From: Dolichospermum compactum NIES-806 | GTDB taxonomy: Bacteria > Cyanobacteriota > Cyanobacteriia > Cyanobacteriales > Nostocaceae | DNA length: 46,494 nucleotides | Reading direction: 5' to 3' | Assembly: GCF_002368115.1 (NCBI RefSeq) | Contig: NZ_AP018316.1 | Coordinates: 3,678,931 to 3,725,424, forward strand | Shown here: in pieces, positions 1 to 8,026 of the stretch | How positions within the stretch are numbered: position 1 is the first letter of the stretch | How the letters are laid out: each line of letters opens with the position of its first letter | Notes under the pieces: model-generated | Seen by the model: only the letters and a program-made list of their open reading frames with translations | The model's database searches: none | What the model was told of the DNA's origin: nothing | Translations under genes and position numbers: made by a program

Positions 1-560
1 AAGTCCTACATCTGTCAAAATCATATCAGCAGCTTCTTTGGCTACTTCCGTACCCGCCCCACCCATTGCAATGTCAATATCCGCTTGTTTCAACGCTGGT
101 GCATCATTAACACCATCCCCTGTCATAGCGACTATTTCACCTTTAGATTGCAGTGCTTCCACAATTCGCAATTTCTGTTCTGGCGCTACACGGGCAAATA
201 CTACCCCATCTTCTATGGCTGTGGCCAGTTCTGGTTTGTCAATTGTCGTCAGTTCCGCACCTGTAAAAGCCCTCACTTCCCGATGATGATTAAAACCCAT
301 CCTGGATGCGATCGCAGCAGCCGTGACAGCATGATCACCTATAATCATTTTCACCTGGATACCAGCTTGTTGACAGGGTTTCCACTACGGGTAACTTGCG
401 AACAATGGCGTGACGGCTGGCCGTGCGGGAAACACCAATTGCTAAGGTAACGGTAACCAGCGATCGCACTTTCGGCTTTTGATTCTTGGACAAAACCAAT
501 AATAGCATTAATTAAAGTTACACCCCAAATCACTCCAGCATTCACCCATTTTTTACTTCA
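1..560 (-). pseudogene. Decayed P-type cation-transporting ATPase (partial, runs off window start)
   Basis: Three pieces of a P-type ATPase lie in order on the minus strand, each in a different reading frame. About 545-462 encodes the early membrane segment (GVTLINAIIGFVQESKAES). About 461-385 encodes the segment before the phosphorylation site (VTLAIGVSR, AIVRKLPVVETL). About 378-1 encodes the P domain (QVKMIIGDHA, then MTGDGVNDAPAL and GTEVAKEAADMIL). The DKTGTLT phosphorylation motif and the nucleotide-binding domain are missing between pieces two and three, and most of the actuator domain is missing between pieces one and two. The first junction falls at a GCGATCGC site. Upstream of about 560 the frame has a stop and no recognisable N-terminus. 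With no catalytic Asp this cannot be a working pump. The original was probably a Ca2+- or Na+-type ATPase, by similarity of the P-domain motifs. The C-terminal side continues outside the window. Confidence 0.88.
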
Positions 561-782
561 GAGTTTTATCCTGATTGGATAATTTTACAATATACATTAC
601 TGATATTTGACATAAATTTCTATTTTAATATTTTCGGTATAGCATCTACTACAAGATAGATTTATTTATAAATTAGTCATAACCAATTCTGATAATTACC
701 TCTTTAGACTCACGTATATAAATCGAAAAACCTTAACACTAAAAATATCACTAATGTTTATAAAACTAGAATTTTAGAAAAA

Positions 783-1244
783 ATGACACAATCTGTAGAC
801 ACAAAACCACAAGTGCAGGAATTGCGTAAATTGCTTGAAGGTCTTGAATGTGGGATGTTAACCACAATTGATGATGATGGCAGTTTACATAGTCGTCCCA
901 TGTCAATGTGGAATGAAATTGATAATGATGCCACACTCTGGTTTTTTACCCCAGCTAATTCCCATAAAGTCGTAGAAATTCAACATCATCAACAGGTGAA
1001 TGTGAGTTTTTCCACACCTAATCAAGAACGATTTGTTTCCATATTAGGAATAGCCCAGTTAACAAGAGAACGTCAGGAAATTCAATCAAAATGGCAGCCA
1101 GGATTAGAAATCTGGTTTCCTAAAGGCATAGATGAACCCAATATTGCTTTATTAAAAATAAAAGTTAATAAAGTAGATTATTGGGAAAGTTCATCTAGTT
1201 TTATGCCGCAAACTATTAGTTTTTTAGAACTCTCACATCCTTAA
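783..1244 (+). CDS. Pyridoxamine 5'-phosphate oxidase-like (general stress protein 26-type) flavin-binding protein
   Basis: This 153-residue protein has the layout of the short split-barrel FMN-binding family of general stress proteins. Visible features are an N-terminal helix, a strand pair with GMLTTIDDDGSLHSRPM at about residues 23-39, a WFFTPANSHKV segment at about 57-67, and a C-terminal KVDYWESSS strand region. Proteins of this family bind FMN or F420 and act in redox or stress responses; true PNPOx activity is not implied, since the family is broad. The substrate cannot be told from sequence. The gene stands alone, with about 240 bp upstream of AT-rich DNA in which I see no other gene. 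The stop codon is followed directly by a copy of the GATCCCCGACTTCTT palindrome. It converges with ilvA. Confidence 0.82.
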   Translation: MTQSVDTKPQVQELRKLLEGLECGMLTTIDDDGSLHSRPMSMWNEIDNDATLWFFTPANSHKVVEIQHHQQVNVSFSTPNQERFVSILGIAQLTRERQEIQSKWQPGLEIWFPKGIDEPNIALLKIKVNKVDYWESSSSFMPQTISFLELSHP

Positions 1245-1277
1245 ATATCCCCGACTTCTTCAAGAAGTCGGGGATAT
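1245..1277. repeat. Palindromic repeat, family GATCCCCGACTTCTT (copy 1)
   Basis: A near-perfect inverted repeat with arms ATATCCCCGACTTCTT and AGAAGTCGGGGATAT. It begins at the base after the stop codon of the upstream gene and lies 8 bp from the convergent ilvA stop. It would fold as a strong hairpin in either transcript, so it may act as a bidirectional terminator or mRNA 3' end. Further copies are at 5288, 11549, 33704 and 44320. Confidence 0.9.
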
Positions 1278-1284
1278 ATCAAAA

Positions 1285-2796
1285 TCATCCTAAAAACAAC
1301 TTATATGCCGGATTATTGCTTTCATGCCAATAGTGATAACCAAGATTATCTAAAAATGATTGCCATTCTGCTGTTTCATGGGGGGGAACTTGCATTCCTA
1401 CCACAATTCGTCCATAGTCTGCGCCATTATTGCGATAATGAAATAAGCTAATGTTCCAATCAGGAGACATAGAAGTGACAAACTGCATTAATGCACCGGG
1501 ACGTTCGGCAAATTCAAACCGATAAAGGAGTTCATTTTCTGCTAATGGAGAATGTCCTCCTACCATGTGACGCAAATGCAGTTTGGTTAATTCATCATCT
1601 GTTAAATCTATGGTTTTTAAACCGTGAGATTCAAAATTTTCGACCATTTTCGCAGCGTCAGCACGATTTTCTATTTGCACACCTACGAAAATATGTGCTT
1701 CTTTTTCGTCAGCAATGCGATAGTTAAATTCTGTCAAGTTGCGTTTACCAATACAGTCACAAAACTTTCTTAAACTCCCTCTTTCTTCGGGAATTCTCAC
1801 TGCAAAGATAGCTTCTCGACGTTCGCCAAATTCTGCCCGTTCCGCCACAAAACGTAAACGGTCAAAATTCATATTAGCGCCACAAGCAACGGCGATGAGG
1901 GTTTGATTTTGAATTTGTTCTCGTTCGGCATAAAGTTTTGCGCCAGCGATCGCTAATGCCCCCGCAGGTTCTAAAATAGAGCGAGTATCTTCAAACACAT
2001 CTTTAATTGCCGCACAGGTAGCATCTGTATCCACTAAAATAATTTCATCCACATATTGTTGACATAGCCGAAAAGTTTCTTCCCCCACTTCCCGCACCGC
2101 TACACCATCCGCAAATAAACCTACCTGAGACAACCGCACCCGTTCACCAGCTTGCAATGATTGATACATAGCGTTAGCATCTACAGGTTCAACACCAATA
2201 ATTTTAATATCAGGACGCAACCGTTTAACATAAGCTGCAATCCCGGAAATTAAGCCACCACCACCAATAGCCACAAAAATAGCGTGAATAGGTTGCTGAT
2301 ATTGGCGGAGAATTTCCATGCCAATTGTTCCCTGACCTGCGATAACATCAGGATCATCAAATGGATGTATAAAAGTCAACCCCTTTTCCGCTTCTAATTG
2401 TCGGGCGTGGGCGTAAGCATCATCATAATTATTGCCATGTAATACAACCTCTCCTCCCCGGGCTTTGACAGCATTGATTTTCACCTGGGGCGTAATTACG
2501 GGCATAACAATGATGGCTTTTGTTCCTAAACGACTGGCAGCTAAAGCCACACCTTGGGCATGATTCCCCGCAGAAGCCGCAATGACACCCTGTTTAAGTA
2601 GGTCTGGTGTGAGATTGACCATTTTGTTATATGCACCCCGCAGTTTGAACGAGAAAACCGATTGCATATCTTCCCGTTTGAGGAGGAGTTTGTTATAAAT
2701 GCGGTTAGAGAGATTTGGGGCATATTCCAATGGTGTTTCTTGGGCTACATCATAGACGCGGGCGGTGAGAATTTGTACCAAGTAGTCGCAATACAT
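1285..2796 (-). CDS. ilvA: Threonine ammonia-lyase, biosynthetic (threonine deaminase)
   Basis: IlvA converts L-threonine to 2-oxobutanoate and ammonia, the first committed step to isoleucine. The PLP-binding Lys is about residue 51 in SFKLRGAYNKM. A phosphate-binding glycine loop (GGGGLISG) follows, then two C-terminal regulatory ACT-like domains occupy roughly residues 325-503. That tail is typical of the isoleucine-inhibited biosynthetic enzyme rather than the shorter catabolic form. I start at the ATG at 2796, giving 503 residues, because the family begins close to the DYLVQILTARVYDVAQETPL segment. An in-frame ATG at 2871 would add 25 residues rich in Asn, Gln and Pro that look like untranslated leader. 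The gene diverges from cysA, so the interval of about 200 bp probably holds both promoters. Confidence 0.95.
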   Translation of the reverse strand: MYCDYLVQILTARVYDVAQETPLEYAPNLSNRIYNKLLLKREDMQSVFSFKLRGAYNKMVNLTPDLLKQGVIAASAGNHAQGVALAASRLGTKAIIVMPVITPQVKINAVKARGGEVVLHGNNYDDAYAHARQLEAEKGLTFIHPFDDPDVIAGQGTIGMEILRQYQQPIHAIFVAIGGGGLISGIAAYVKRLRPDIKIIGVEPVDANAMYQSLQAGERVRLSQVGLFADGVAVREVGEETFRLCQQYVDEIILVDTDATCAAIKDVFEDTRSILEPAGALAIAGAKLYAEREQIQNQTLIAVACGANMNFDRLRFVAERAEFGERREAIFAVRIPEERGSLRKFCDCIGKRNLTEFNYRIADEKEAHIFVGVQIENRADAAKMVENFESHGLKTIDLTDDELTKLHLRHMVGGHSPLAENELLYRFEFAERPGALMQFVTSMSPDWNISLFHYRNNGADYGRIVVGMQVPPHETAEWQSFLDNLGYHYWHESNNPAYKLFLG

Positions 2797-2999
2797 ATCA
2801 AGGGGGGATTGGGGTTGGTTGTTAATTCTACCGCTTGTTGGGTCTTTGGGGTAATGGTTTTGGGGATGCAATACTGTTTGGTTAAATGTGAACTTAATTC
2901 ATGAATTTTAATGCTACAACTGCCAATATTTATGATATAAATATAAAGTACGGTATTCCTACTTACAAACCGTAGATTATTTGCAGAGGTGTAGCACCA

Positions 3000-4016
3000 G
3001 TGGGCATAGTAGTTGAAAACGTCTCTAAACAATTTGGTAGTTTCCAAGCAGTTGAACAGGTAAACCTAGAAATTCAGAGTGGTTCGCTGGTCGCCTTACT
3101 TGGTCCATCGGGATCTGGTAAGTCTACCTTGTTGCGGTTAATCTCTGGTTTAGAAATGCCAGATACAGGTAAAATCATTTTAACGGGCAAAGATGCCACC
3201 TTTCAAAGTGTCCAAGAAAGAAATATTGGCTTTGTGTTTCAGCACTATGCCCTATTTAAACATTTAACAGTCCGTAAAAATATCGCCTTTGGCTTAGAAA
3301 TTCGCAAAGCCCCCAAAAAGAAAATTGCGGGAAAAGTAGAACAGTTATTAGGACTGGTACAATTAAGTGGATTAGGCGATCGCTATCCTTCCCAACTTTC
3401 CGGCGGACAAAGACAACGGGTAGCGCTAGCTAGAGCCTTGGCTGTAGAACCCAATGTCCTCTTATTAGATGAACCATTTGGAGCGCTTGATGCCAAAGTT
3501 CGTAAGGACTTACGAGCTTGGTTACGTCGTCTGCATGACGAAGTTCATGTCACCACAGTTTTCGTCACCCATGACCAAGAAGAAGCAATGGAAGTTGCCG
3601 ATGAAATTGTCGTCATGAATAAAGGCAAAGTAGAACAGGTAGGAACACCCGCACAAATTTATGATCATCCCGCATCTGCATTTGTGATGAGTTTTATTGG
3701 TCCGGTGAACGTATTACCCAGTTCTGCAAAAATCTTCCAAAGTAGTGGTTTTGAATCAACAAACCCAGAAACATTTTTGCGTCCCCAAGATATCATCATT
3801 GAAACAGTTGGTAATGGCACAACAGCGCAAGCCACAGTCAGCAGAATCATTCATTTAGGCTGGGAAATTCAAGTTGAATTAACCTTAGATGATGGGCAAA
3901 TGATGACAGCCCATTTAACACGGGAACGGTTCGATGAATTAAAATTAGAACCACAAGCAAAGGTTTATGTTAAACCAAAAGATGCGAAATCTTTTCCGCT
4001 TTATTATTCAATTTAG
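3000..4016 (+). CDS. cysA: Sulfate/thiosulfate ABC transporter ATP-binding protein
   Basis: This 338-residue ATPase subunit has Walker A GPSGSGKS (35-42), the signature LSGGQRQRVALARAL, Walker B VLLLDEPFGALD, the switch His in VTHDQEEAMEVAD, and a C-terminal regulatory TOBE-like region including TFLRPQDIIIE. Its length and the VAL-rich core fit CysA of the sulfate/molybdate branch of the CUT1 family. It would power sulfate or thiosulfate import with CysT/CysW permeases and a periplasmic binding protein. None of those partners is near, so it is an orphan ATPase here. Translation starts with GTG. Another oxyanion or polyamine substrate cannot be excluded from sequence alone. Confidence 0.88.
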   Translation: MGIVVENVSKQFGSFQAVEQVNLEIQSGSLVALLGPSGSGKSTLLRLISGLEMPDTGKIILTGKDATFQSVQERNIGFVFQHYALFKHLTVRKNIAFGLEIRKAPKKKIAGKVEQLLGLVQLSGLGDRYPSQLSGGQRQRVALARALAVEPNVLLLDEPFGALDAKVRKDLRAWLRRLHDEVHVTTVFVTHDQEEAMEVADEIVVMNKGKVEQVGTPAQIYDHPASAFVMSFIGPVNVLPSSAKIFQSSGFESTNPETFLRPQDIIIETVGNGTTAQATVSRIIHLGWEIQVELTLDDGQMMTAHLTRERFDELKLEPQAKVYVKPKDAKSFPLYYSI

Positions 4017-4134
4017 GGAACAGGGAACAGGGGAAATTTTTCCCCCCTTACCAATGAAATGACAATTGACAACTGACTATACTAAACACGGGTGAGATTT
4101 AAACTTTTGCCAAATGACAAAGAACCCAGATGTG

Positions 4135-4161
4135 TAGGGGTTTAGCAGTGCTAAACCCCTA
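4135..4161. other. Perfect hairpin between convergent cysA and por
   Basis: Arms AGGGGTTTAGCA and TGCTAAACCCCT are separated by one base. The hairpin sits between the stop codons of the convergent cysA and por genes, so a bidirectional terminator is plausible. There is no clear T-run, and it may instead be a dispersed repeat. Around it (4017-4219) are heptamer-like tracts of the TGACAACTGAC kind. Confidence 0.6.
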
Positions 4162-4219
4162 GGTTTAGAATCAAACAATCAAGCCGTTTTGAGTATAATG
4201 ACAACTGACTAATGACCAA

Positions 4220-5215
4220 TTAAATTAGAGATTTTGCTTTTTCAGATTCTTTTCCTAATCCTACCAAGTGATAGCTAAGATCCCACATCCGCTTACCTTT
4301 TTCGTCATCTCTTGCTTGGGGAGAAACTTTTTGCACAAAAGAAGTTCTACCTTCTTTTTGACGATTTCCCCAACTCCAATAAATACCAGATTGTTTGTAT
4401 TCAGAATCAGCAACCACCATTGCCACCCGCTCTCCTGATAATTCCTCAGTCACAAATCCTCCAGTGATATACTTTTGGAAAAGAGGGAAAATCTTCTGGA
4501 ACAGAGGATAGTGATTGCGGAATAAAGCCGTAGTTGCCACACAACCAGGATAGAGAGAACTAAAAGTAATGCCAGTGGATTCATGAAAACGGTTATGTAG
4601 TTCGCGCATCGTCAGAACATTACATACCTTACTATCTTTGTAGGCTTTGACTGGTTCAAATTCCTTACCGTTAATCATGCAAATGGGATTTTGGAAACCT
4701 GCTGCAAAACCTTCAAAATTACCCAAATCTGGACGAGGAGGAATTTTGCCACCCAATTCATCTGGGTTGTGGGTAACAGTTCCCAAAATTACCAATCGTT
4801 TATCAGCAGCAGGTGACTTTTGCAAATCTGCCAACATCAAATTACAGAGGAGAAAATGTCCCAAGTGATTTGTAGTAACGGTTAATTCATATCCTTCGGG
4901 AGAGAATAAAGGTTCTTTAATTAAGGGCATATAAATGGCCGCGTTGCAAACCAAAGCTTCGACGGTTTTGCCAGTGGCTCGGAAATTATTTACAAATTGT
5001 CGAACGCTTTCTAAAGAGCCTAAATCAATTTGCATGAGTGTGTAGCTATTTGCCGGGATTCCCACACTTTGAGCAGCTTTTTCGGCTTTGATTAAATCAC
5101 GACAAGCCATAATGACGTGCCAGTTTCCTTTGTCTACGAGAGCTTTTGCTGCTTGTAACCCAACTCCCGAAGAAGCACCTGTGATGATTGCGGTTGATTT
5201 ACGATTTTGTTCCAT
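4220..5215 (-). CDS. por: Light-dependent protochlorophyllide oxidoreductase (LPOR)
   Basis: LPOR reduces the D-ring double bond of protochlorophyllide to chlorophyllide using NADPH and light, late in chlorophyll synthesis. The 331-residue protein is a short-chain dehydrogenase with the nucleotide motif GASSGVG (13-19), NAA at about residue 90, and the catalytic pair Tyr192/Lys196 in YKDSK. It has the LPOR-specific insert and the C-terminal region WSWGNRQKEGR. Conserved cysteines include those in PICMINGKEF and SLYPGCVATTALF. The gene is monocistronic: it converges with cysA, and a palindrome plus a MITE lie upstream. Confidence 0.96.
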   Translation of the reverse strand: MEQNRKSTAIITGASSGVGLQAAKALVDKGNWHVIMACRDLIKAEKAAQSVGIPANSYTLMQIDLGSLESVRQFVNNFRATGKTVEALVCNAAIYMPLIKEPLFSPEGYELTVTTNHLGHFLLCNLMLADLQKSPAADKRLVILGTVTHNPDELGGKIPPRPDLGNFEGFAAGFQNPICMINGKEFEPVKAYKDSKVCNVLTMRELHNRFHESTGITFSSLYPGCVATTALFRNHYPLFQKIFPLFQKYITGGFVTEELSGERVAMVVADSEYKQSGIYWSWGNRQKEGRTSFVQKVSPQARDDEKGKRMWDLSYHLVGLGKESEKAKSLI

Positions 5216-5287
5216 TTGTTCAGACTCCTTTGATGATAGGTTAATTACAAAACAGTCTACATGATCTTATAATCTCGTGTTTTTCGA

Positions 5288-5318
5288 GATCCCCGACTTC
5301 TTTAAGAAGTCGGGGATC
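5288..5318. repeat. Palindromic repeat, family GATCCCCGACTTCTT (copy 2)
   Basis: Arms GATCCCCGACTTCTT and AAGAAGTCGGGGATC, near perfect. This copy lies about 73 bp upstream of the por start codon, unlike most other copies, which follow stop codons. Confidence 0.9.
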
Positions 5319-5415
5319 TTGTTGTTCATAACTCATTTAGGATAACCACAGGGGGTTTGCCCCTACAAAATTGATTGGTTTAGGAATTTTTAAAATGCTC
5401 AATCAATTAATTTGG

Positions 5416-5597
5416 TTCTACCGCTCCCCTCATGGAAGAGAATATTAATTTAATTTTCGTAGGTTGGGTTGTAGGTTGCTTGCCCGTTGCGGTATGAAGT
5501 GAAACCCAACATTAGCAGGAGGATAGTAAGAGGTGTTGGGTTTCGTCCCTCAACCCAATCTACAATAAATGTTGTTTTACACAAAGGGAACGGTAGA
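5416..5597. mobile_element. MITE-like element C, about 180 bp (copy 1)
   Basis: The ends form an inverted repeat (CTACCGCTCCCCTC on the left; the right end reads CTACCGTTCCCTTT on the other strand). Inside is a second inverted pair, GTAGGTTGGGTTG and CAACCCAATCTAC. Most of its length is repeated in inverse orientation at 32694-32853, including the flanking AATATTAATTTAATTTT and ACAATAAATGTT segments. No reading frame inside suggests a protein, so this is probably a non-autonomous element. It ends 5 bp from the ctpC stop codon. Confidence 0.7.
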
Positions 5598-5601
5598 GCC
5601 A

Positions 5602-6885
5602 TTAGTTTTTTCCACTTGTATTAGTATTTCCAGCAGCTTGTTTACCTAATAATTCCACGGCTTTAGCAAATTGAGGATCTTCAAGAGTCGCTAATTTATC
5701 CTTTCCAGCTAACCATAACTCTTGACGCTGGGCATCAGTCAATTCTACCTTCACGTCTGGATCAATACCATGCTTATTAATATCTTTCCCGCTGGGAGTA
5801 TGATATTTAGCAATAGTTACAGCCAAACCAGCACCAGATTTTAAAGGTTGTACAGACTGGACTAAACCTTTACCAAAAGTTTGATTTCCAACTAAAGTCG
5901 CTCGTTTATTATCTTGCAATGCCCCAGAAAGAATTTCACTAGCACTAGCTGAACCTTTATCTACTAATATAATCAAAGGTTTATCAGTTAAAGCCGTGCC
6001 ATTGGCAACTTGTTTATCCTGTGTACCTTGACGGTCAATAGTAAAAACAATTGTGCCTTTATTTATCCACATTTGAGCAATTTCTATACTGGCGTATAGT
6101 AGTCCCCCAGGATTACCACGTAAATCTAGAATATAACCAGAAACTTTTTTAGCTTCTAACTTTTCAATAGCACTTTTCATTTCTTTGGTGGCATTGGCGC
6201 TGAATTGATTCAAGCGAATATAGCCAAGATTTCCCGCTGGGGTTTTCTTTTCCGAAAAGCGGACGGGATGAATTTCAATCCGCGCTCGTTGAATATTGAA
6301 TTGTTTTTTCTGACCATTCCGCAAAATTGTCAGTTTCACCTTGCTACCTGATTCTCCCCGAATGAGGGCTACTGCGTCATTGGTGTCCATACCTTTGGTG
6401 CTTTTGCCATCAATCTCCAGAATGATATCTTTAGCTAAAATACCGGCTTTAAATGCGGGTGTATCCTCAATTGGGGCGATAACAATTAGTTGTTTTGTTT
6501 TTGCATCTTGACTGATTGTGATACCAATACCTGTAAGTTCTCCAGAGGTATCAACTTGCATATTCTTGAATTCTTCTGGGTCCATGAACCGGGTGTAGGG
6601 GTCTTCTAGCTTTTTCAGCATTTCCCGGACAGACTTGTAGGCTGATTTATCATCGGTATAGGACTTGCTTAAATATTCCTTGCGTACAGCTTGCCAATCC
6701 ACCTGATTAAAAGTACCATCTACATATCGATAGTAAATAATTTGCCAAACTTCATCTATCAAATCCTTGTGACTATCTTTAAATGAAGCCTTACCAATTG
6801 AGTGAATACCCAAACCAGTAACAGCAATTGTAGAAAGCGTTACCACCGTAGCACTCAAAACCAGTTTACTTTTTGTAATTACCAT
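5602..6885 (-). CDS. ctpC: Carboxyl-terminal processing protease, S41 family (CtpC-type)
   Basis: A 427-residue secreted or thylakoid-lumenal tail-specific serine protease. It has an N-terminal signal/membrane segment (about residues 5-28), an S41 N-terminal region (DEVWQIIYYRYVDGTFNQVDW), a PDZ domain around 105-190 (GELTGIGITI to IRGESGSKVKLTI), and the protease core. The catalytic Ser314 (in GSASASEI) and Lys339 (in FGKGLVQ) are 25 residues apart, the spacing seen in CtpA-type enzymes. CtpA matures the D1 protein of photosystem II; CtpB and CtpC are paralogues with less certain substrates. The MVITKSKLVLSATVV start is why I favour the CtpC group, from memory of that family. I use the ATG at 6885 rather than 6939 because it opens a proper signal sequence. 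It lies downstream of the ligase pair with a 207-bp gap, so it probably has its own promoter. Confidence 0.88.
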   Translation of the reverse strand: MVITKSKLVLSATVVTLSTIAVTGLGIHSIGKASFKDSHKDLIDEVWQIIYYRYVDGTFNQVDWQAVRKEYLSKSYTDDKSAYKSVREMLKKLEDPYTRFMDPEEFKNMQVDTSGELTGIGITISQDAKTKQLIVIAPIEDTPAFKAGILAKDIILEIDGKSTKGMDTNDAVALIRGESGSKVKLTILRNGQKKQFNIQRARIEIHPVRFSEKKTPAGNLGYIRLNQFSANATKEMKSAIEKLEAKKVSGYILDLRGNPGGLLYASIEIAQMWINKGTIVFTIDRQGTQDKQVANGTALTDKPLIILVDKGSASASEILSGALQDNKRATLVGNQTFGKGLVQSVQPLKSGAGLAVTIAKYHTPSGKDINKHGIDPDVKVELTDAQRQELWLAGKDKLATLEDPQFAKAVELLGKQAAGNTNTSGKN

Positions 6886-7056
6886 AATGGCAGCCGTGTC
6901 AAAGGAAAAAATACATATCAAGTATGCCCAATCTAACACAGCGATCGCTAATTGGTAATTGATATTTTTTAATAAACAGAAATCTCTGTATTGCTTTCCT
7001 GTTCCCTCTCCTCAATATGAAATTTATTTTGCAGGACTACTTGTAAGCTGTTAGAC

Positions 7057-7079
7057 CGTCAGCGGACAGCGTTGACGGG
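7057..7079. terminator. Possible terminator hairpin downstream of the sucD-like gene
   Basis: Arms CCGTCA and TGACGG enclose an 11-base loop, 14 bp after the stop codon of the minus-strand sucD-like gene. The T-rich tail is on the plus strand, not the minus strand, so its role in ending that transcript is uncertain. Confidence 0.35.
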
Positions 7080-7092
7080 TTTTCTGTTAAAA

Positions 7093-7977
7093 TTAAGATA
7101 TTGTCATTTTTTTGAGTAATTCCGGAATTTGAGAGGGACTCTCAGCAACAGGAATTTTTGCGGACTCAAAAGCAGCCAATTTACTTTCTACTGTACCAAA
7201 AGTCGCAGAACGTCCAATTACAGTGGCTAAAGTCCCTGTTTGTTGCCAATTTCGCGCTGGTGGTGCGTATCTACCAGCAATATAGGCAATTACAGGTTTA
7301 TCAATTGTTTCTGTAATATATTGTGCTGCTGCTTCTTCGCTTCCCCCACCAGGTTGTCCGATTAAAACAATCGCTTCTGTGGTGTCGTCTTCATCAAGGA
7401 TTTGTAACCATTGGAGGAATGAAGAACCAACAATAGCATCACTACCAATACTGACACTAATTGATTGCCCTAAACCCGCTTTTGTTAATTCCCACGCAAC
7501 CTCGTATGTCAGGGTACTACTACGACTAACAATGCCCACAGAACCAGGGATATAAAATTCGCTAGGTTGAGTACCCAGGAGAATTTTCCCCGGAACGATG
7601 ATTCCTGGACTATTTGGTCCAATAATTAAAGTCTCACAAGCTTCTGTTTTGCGAAGAAGTTGTACCATGTCCAATGGGGGAACACCAGCGGTAGTAATGA
7701 TAATTTGGGGGATATTAGAGGCGATCGCTTCTAATGCTGCATCCAAAACTTGATAAGGTGGAACACAAATAATTGTGGTGTCAATCTGTCCAAATTTGGC
7801 AACAGCCTCCTCTACTAAATCAAATACTGGTAGATTATATATTTTTTGTCCACCATAACCAGGCTTGACACCAGCTACTAAATTTGTGCCATAAGCTTGC
7901 ATTTGAGCAATATGGGTTGCGGAAATAAATTCACAAAATCCCTGGATTAAAACTTTACTTTCTGGTGTTAAGTTCAT
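7093..7977 (-). CDS. Succinyl-CoA synthetase alpha-like protein lacking the phosphohistidine
   Basis: The 294-residue protein follows SucD end to end: an N-terminal CoA-binding Rossmann domain (residues 1 to about 120), a GPNSPG turn, the VGIVSRSSTLTYE segment, and a C-terminal flavodoxin-like domain with DKPVIAYIAG. In the E. coli alpha subunit the phosphorylated residue is His246 in RMGHAGA; here the aligned residue 246 is Gln (RNWQQTG). Cys123 of GPNCPG is Ser123. Without the His, the classical phospho-enzyme route to succinyl-CoA should not work. The gene lies 49 bp after a sucC-like gene, probably co-transcribed. It could be a catalytically changed, regulatory or CoA-sensing derivative. 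RefSeq-style names such as sucD may be applied automatically, but the sequence argues for caution. Confidence 0.85.
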   Translation of the reverse strand: MNLTPESKVLIQGFCEFISATHIAQMQAYGTNLVAGVKPGYGGQKIYNLPVFDLVEEAVAKFGQIDTTIICVPPYQVLDAALEAIASNIPQIIITTAGVPPLDMVQLLRKTEACETLIIGPNSPGIIVPGKILLGTQPSEFYIPGSVGIVSRSSTLTYEVAWELTKAGLGQSISVSIGSDAIVGSSFLQWLQILDEDDTTEAIVLIGQPGGGSEEAAAQYITETIDKPVIAYIAGRYAPPARNWQQTGTLATVIGRSATFGTVESKLAAFESAKIPVAESPSQIPELLKKMTIS

Positions 7978-8026
7978 AGTCTGTTAGTTGTCAGTTGTTA
8001 GTGGTAATTGGTAAAAATATTGCCTC

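Noticed and set aside
2872..2999. Riboswitch or T-box-like leader searched for in the ilvA-cysA interval
   Set aside because: Only AT-rich DNA without conserved structural elements is visible.
2745..3047. 100-residue minus-strand frame between ilvA and cysA
   Set aside because: It overlaps both real genes and only shares antisense or leader DNA with them; no motif.
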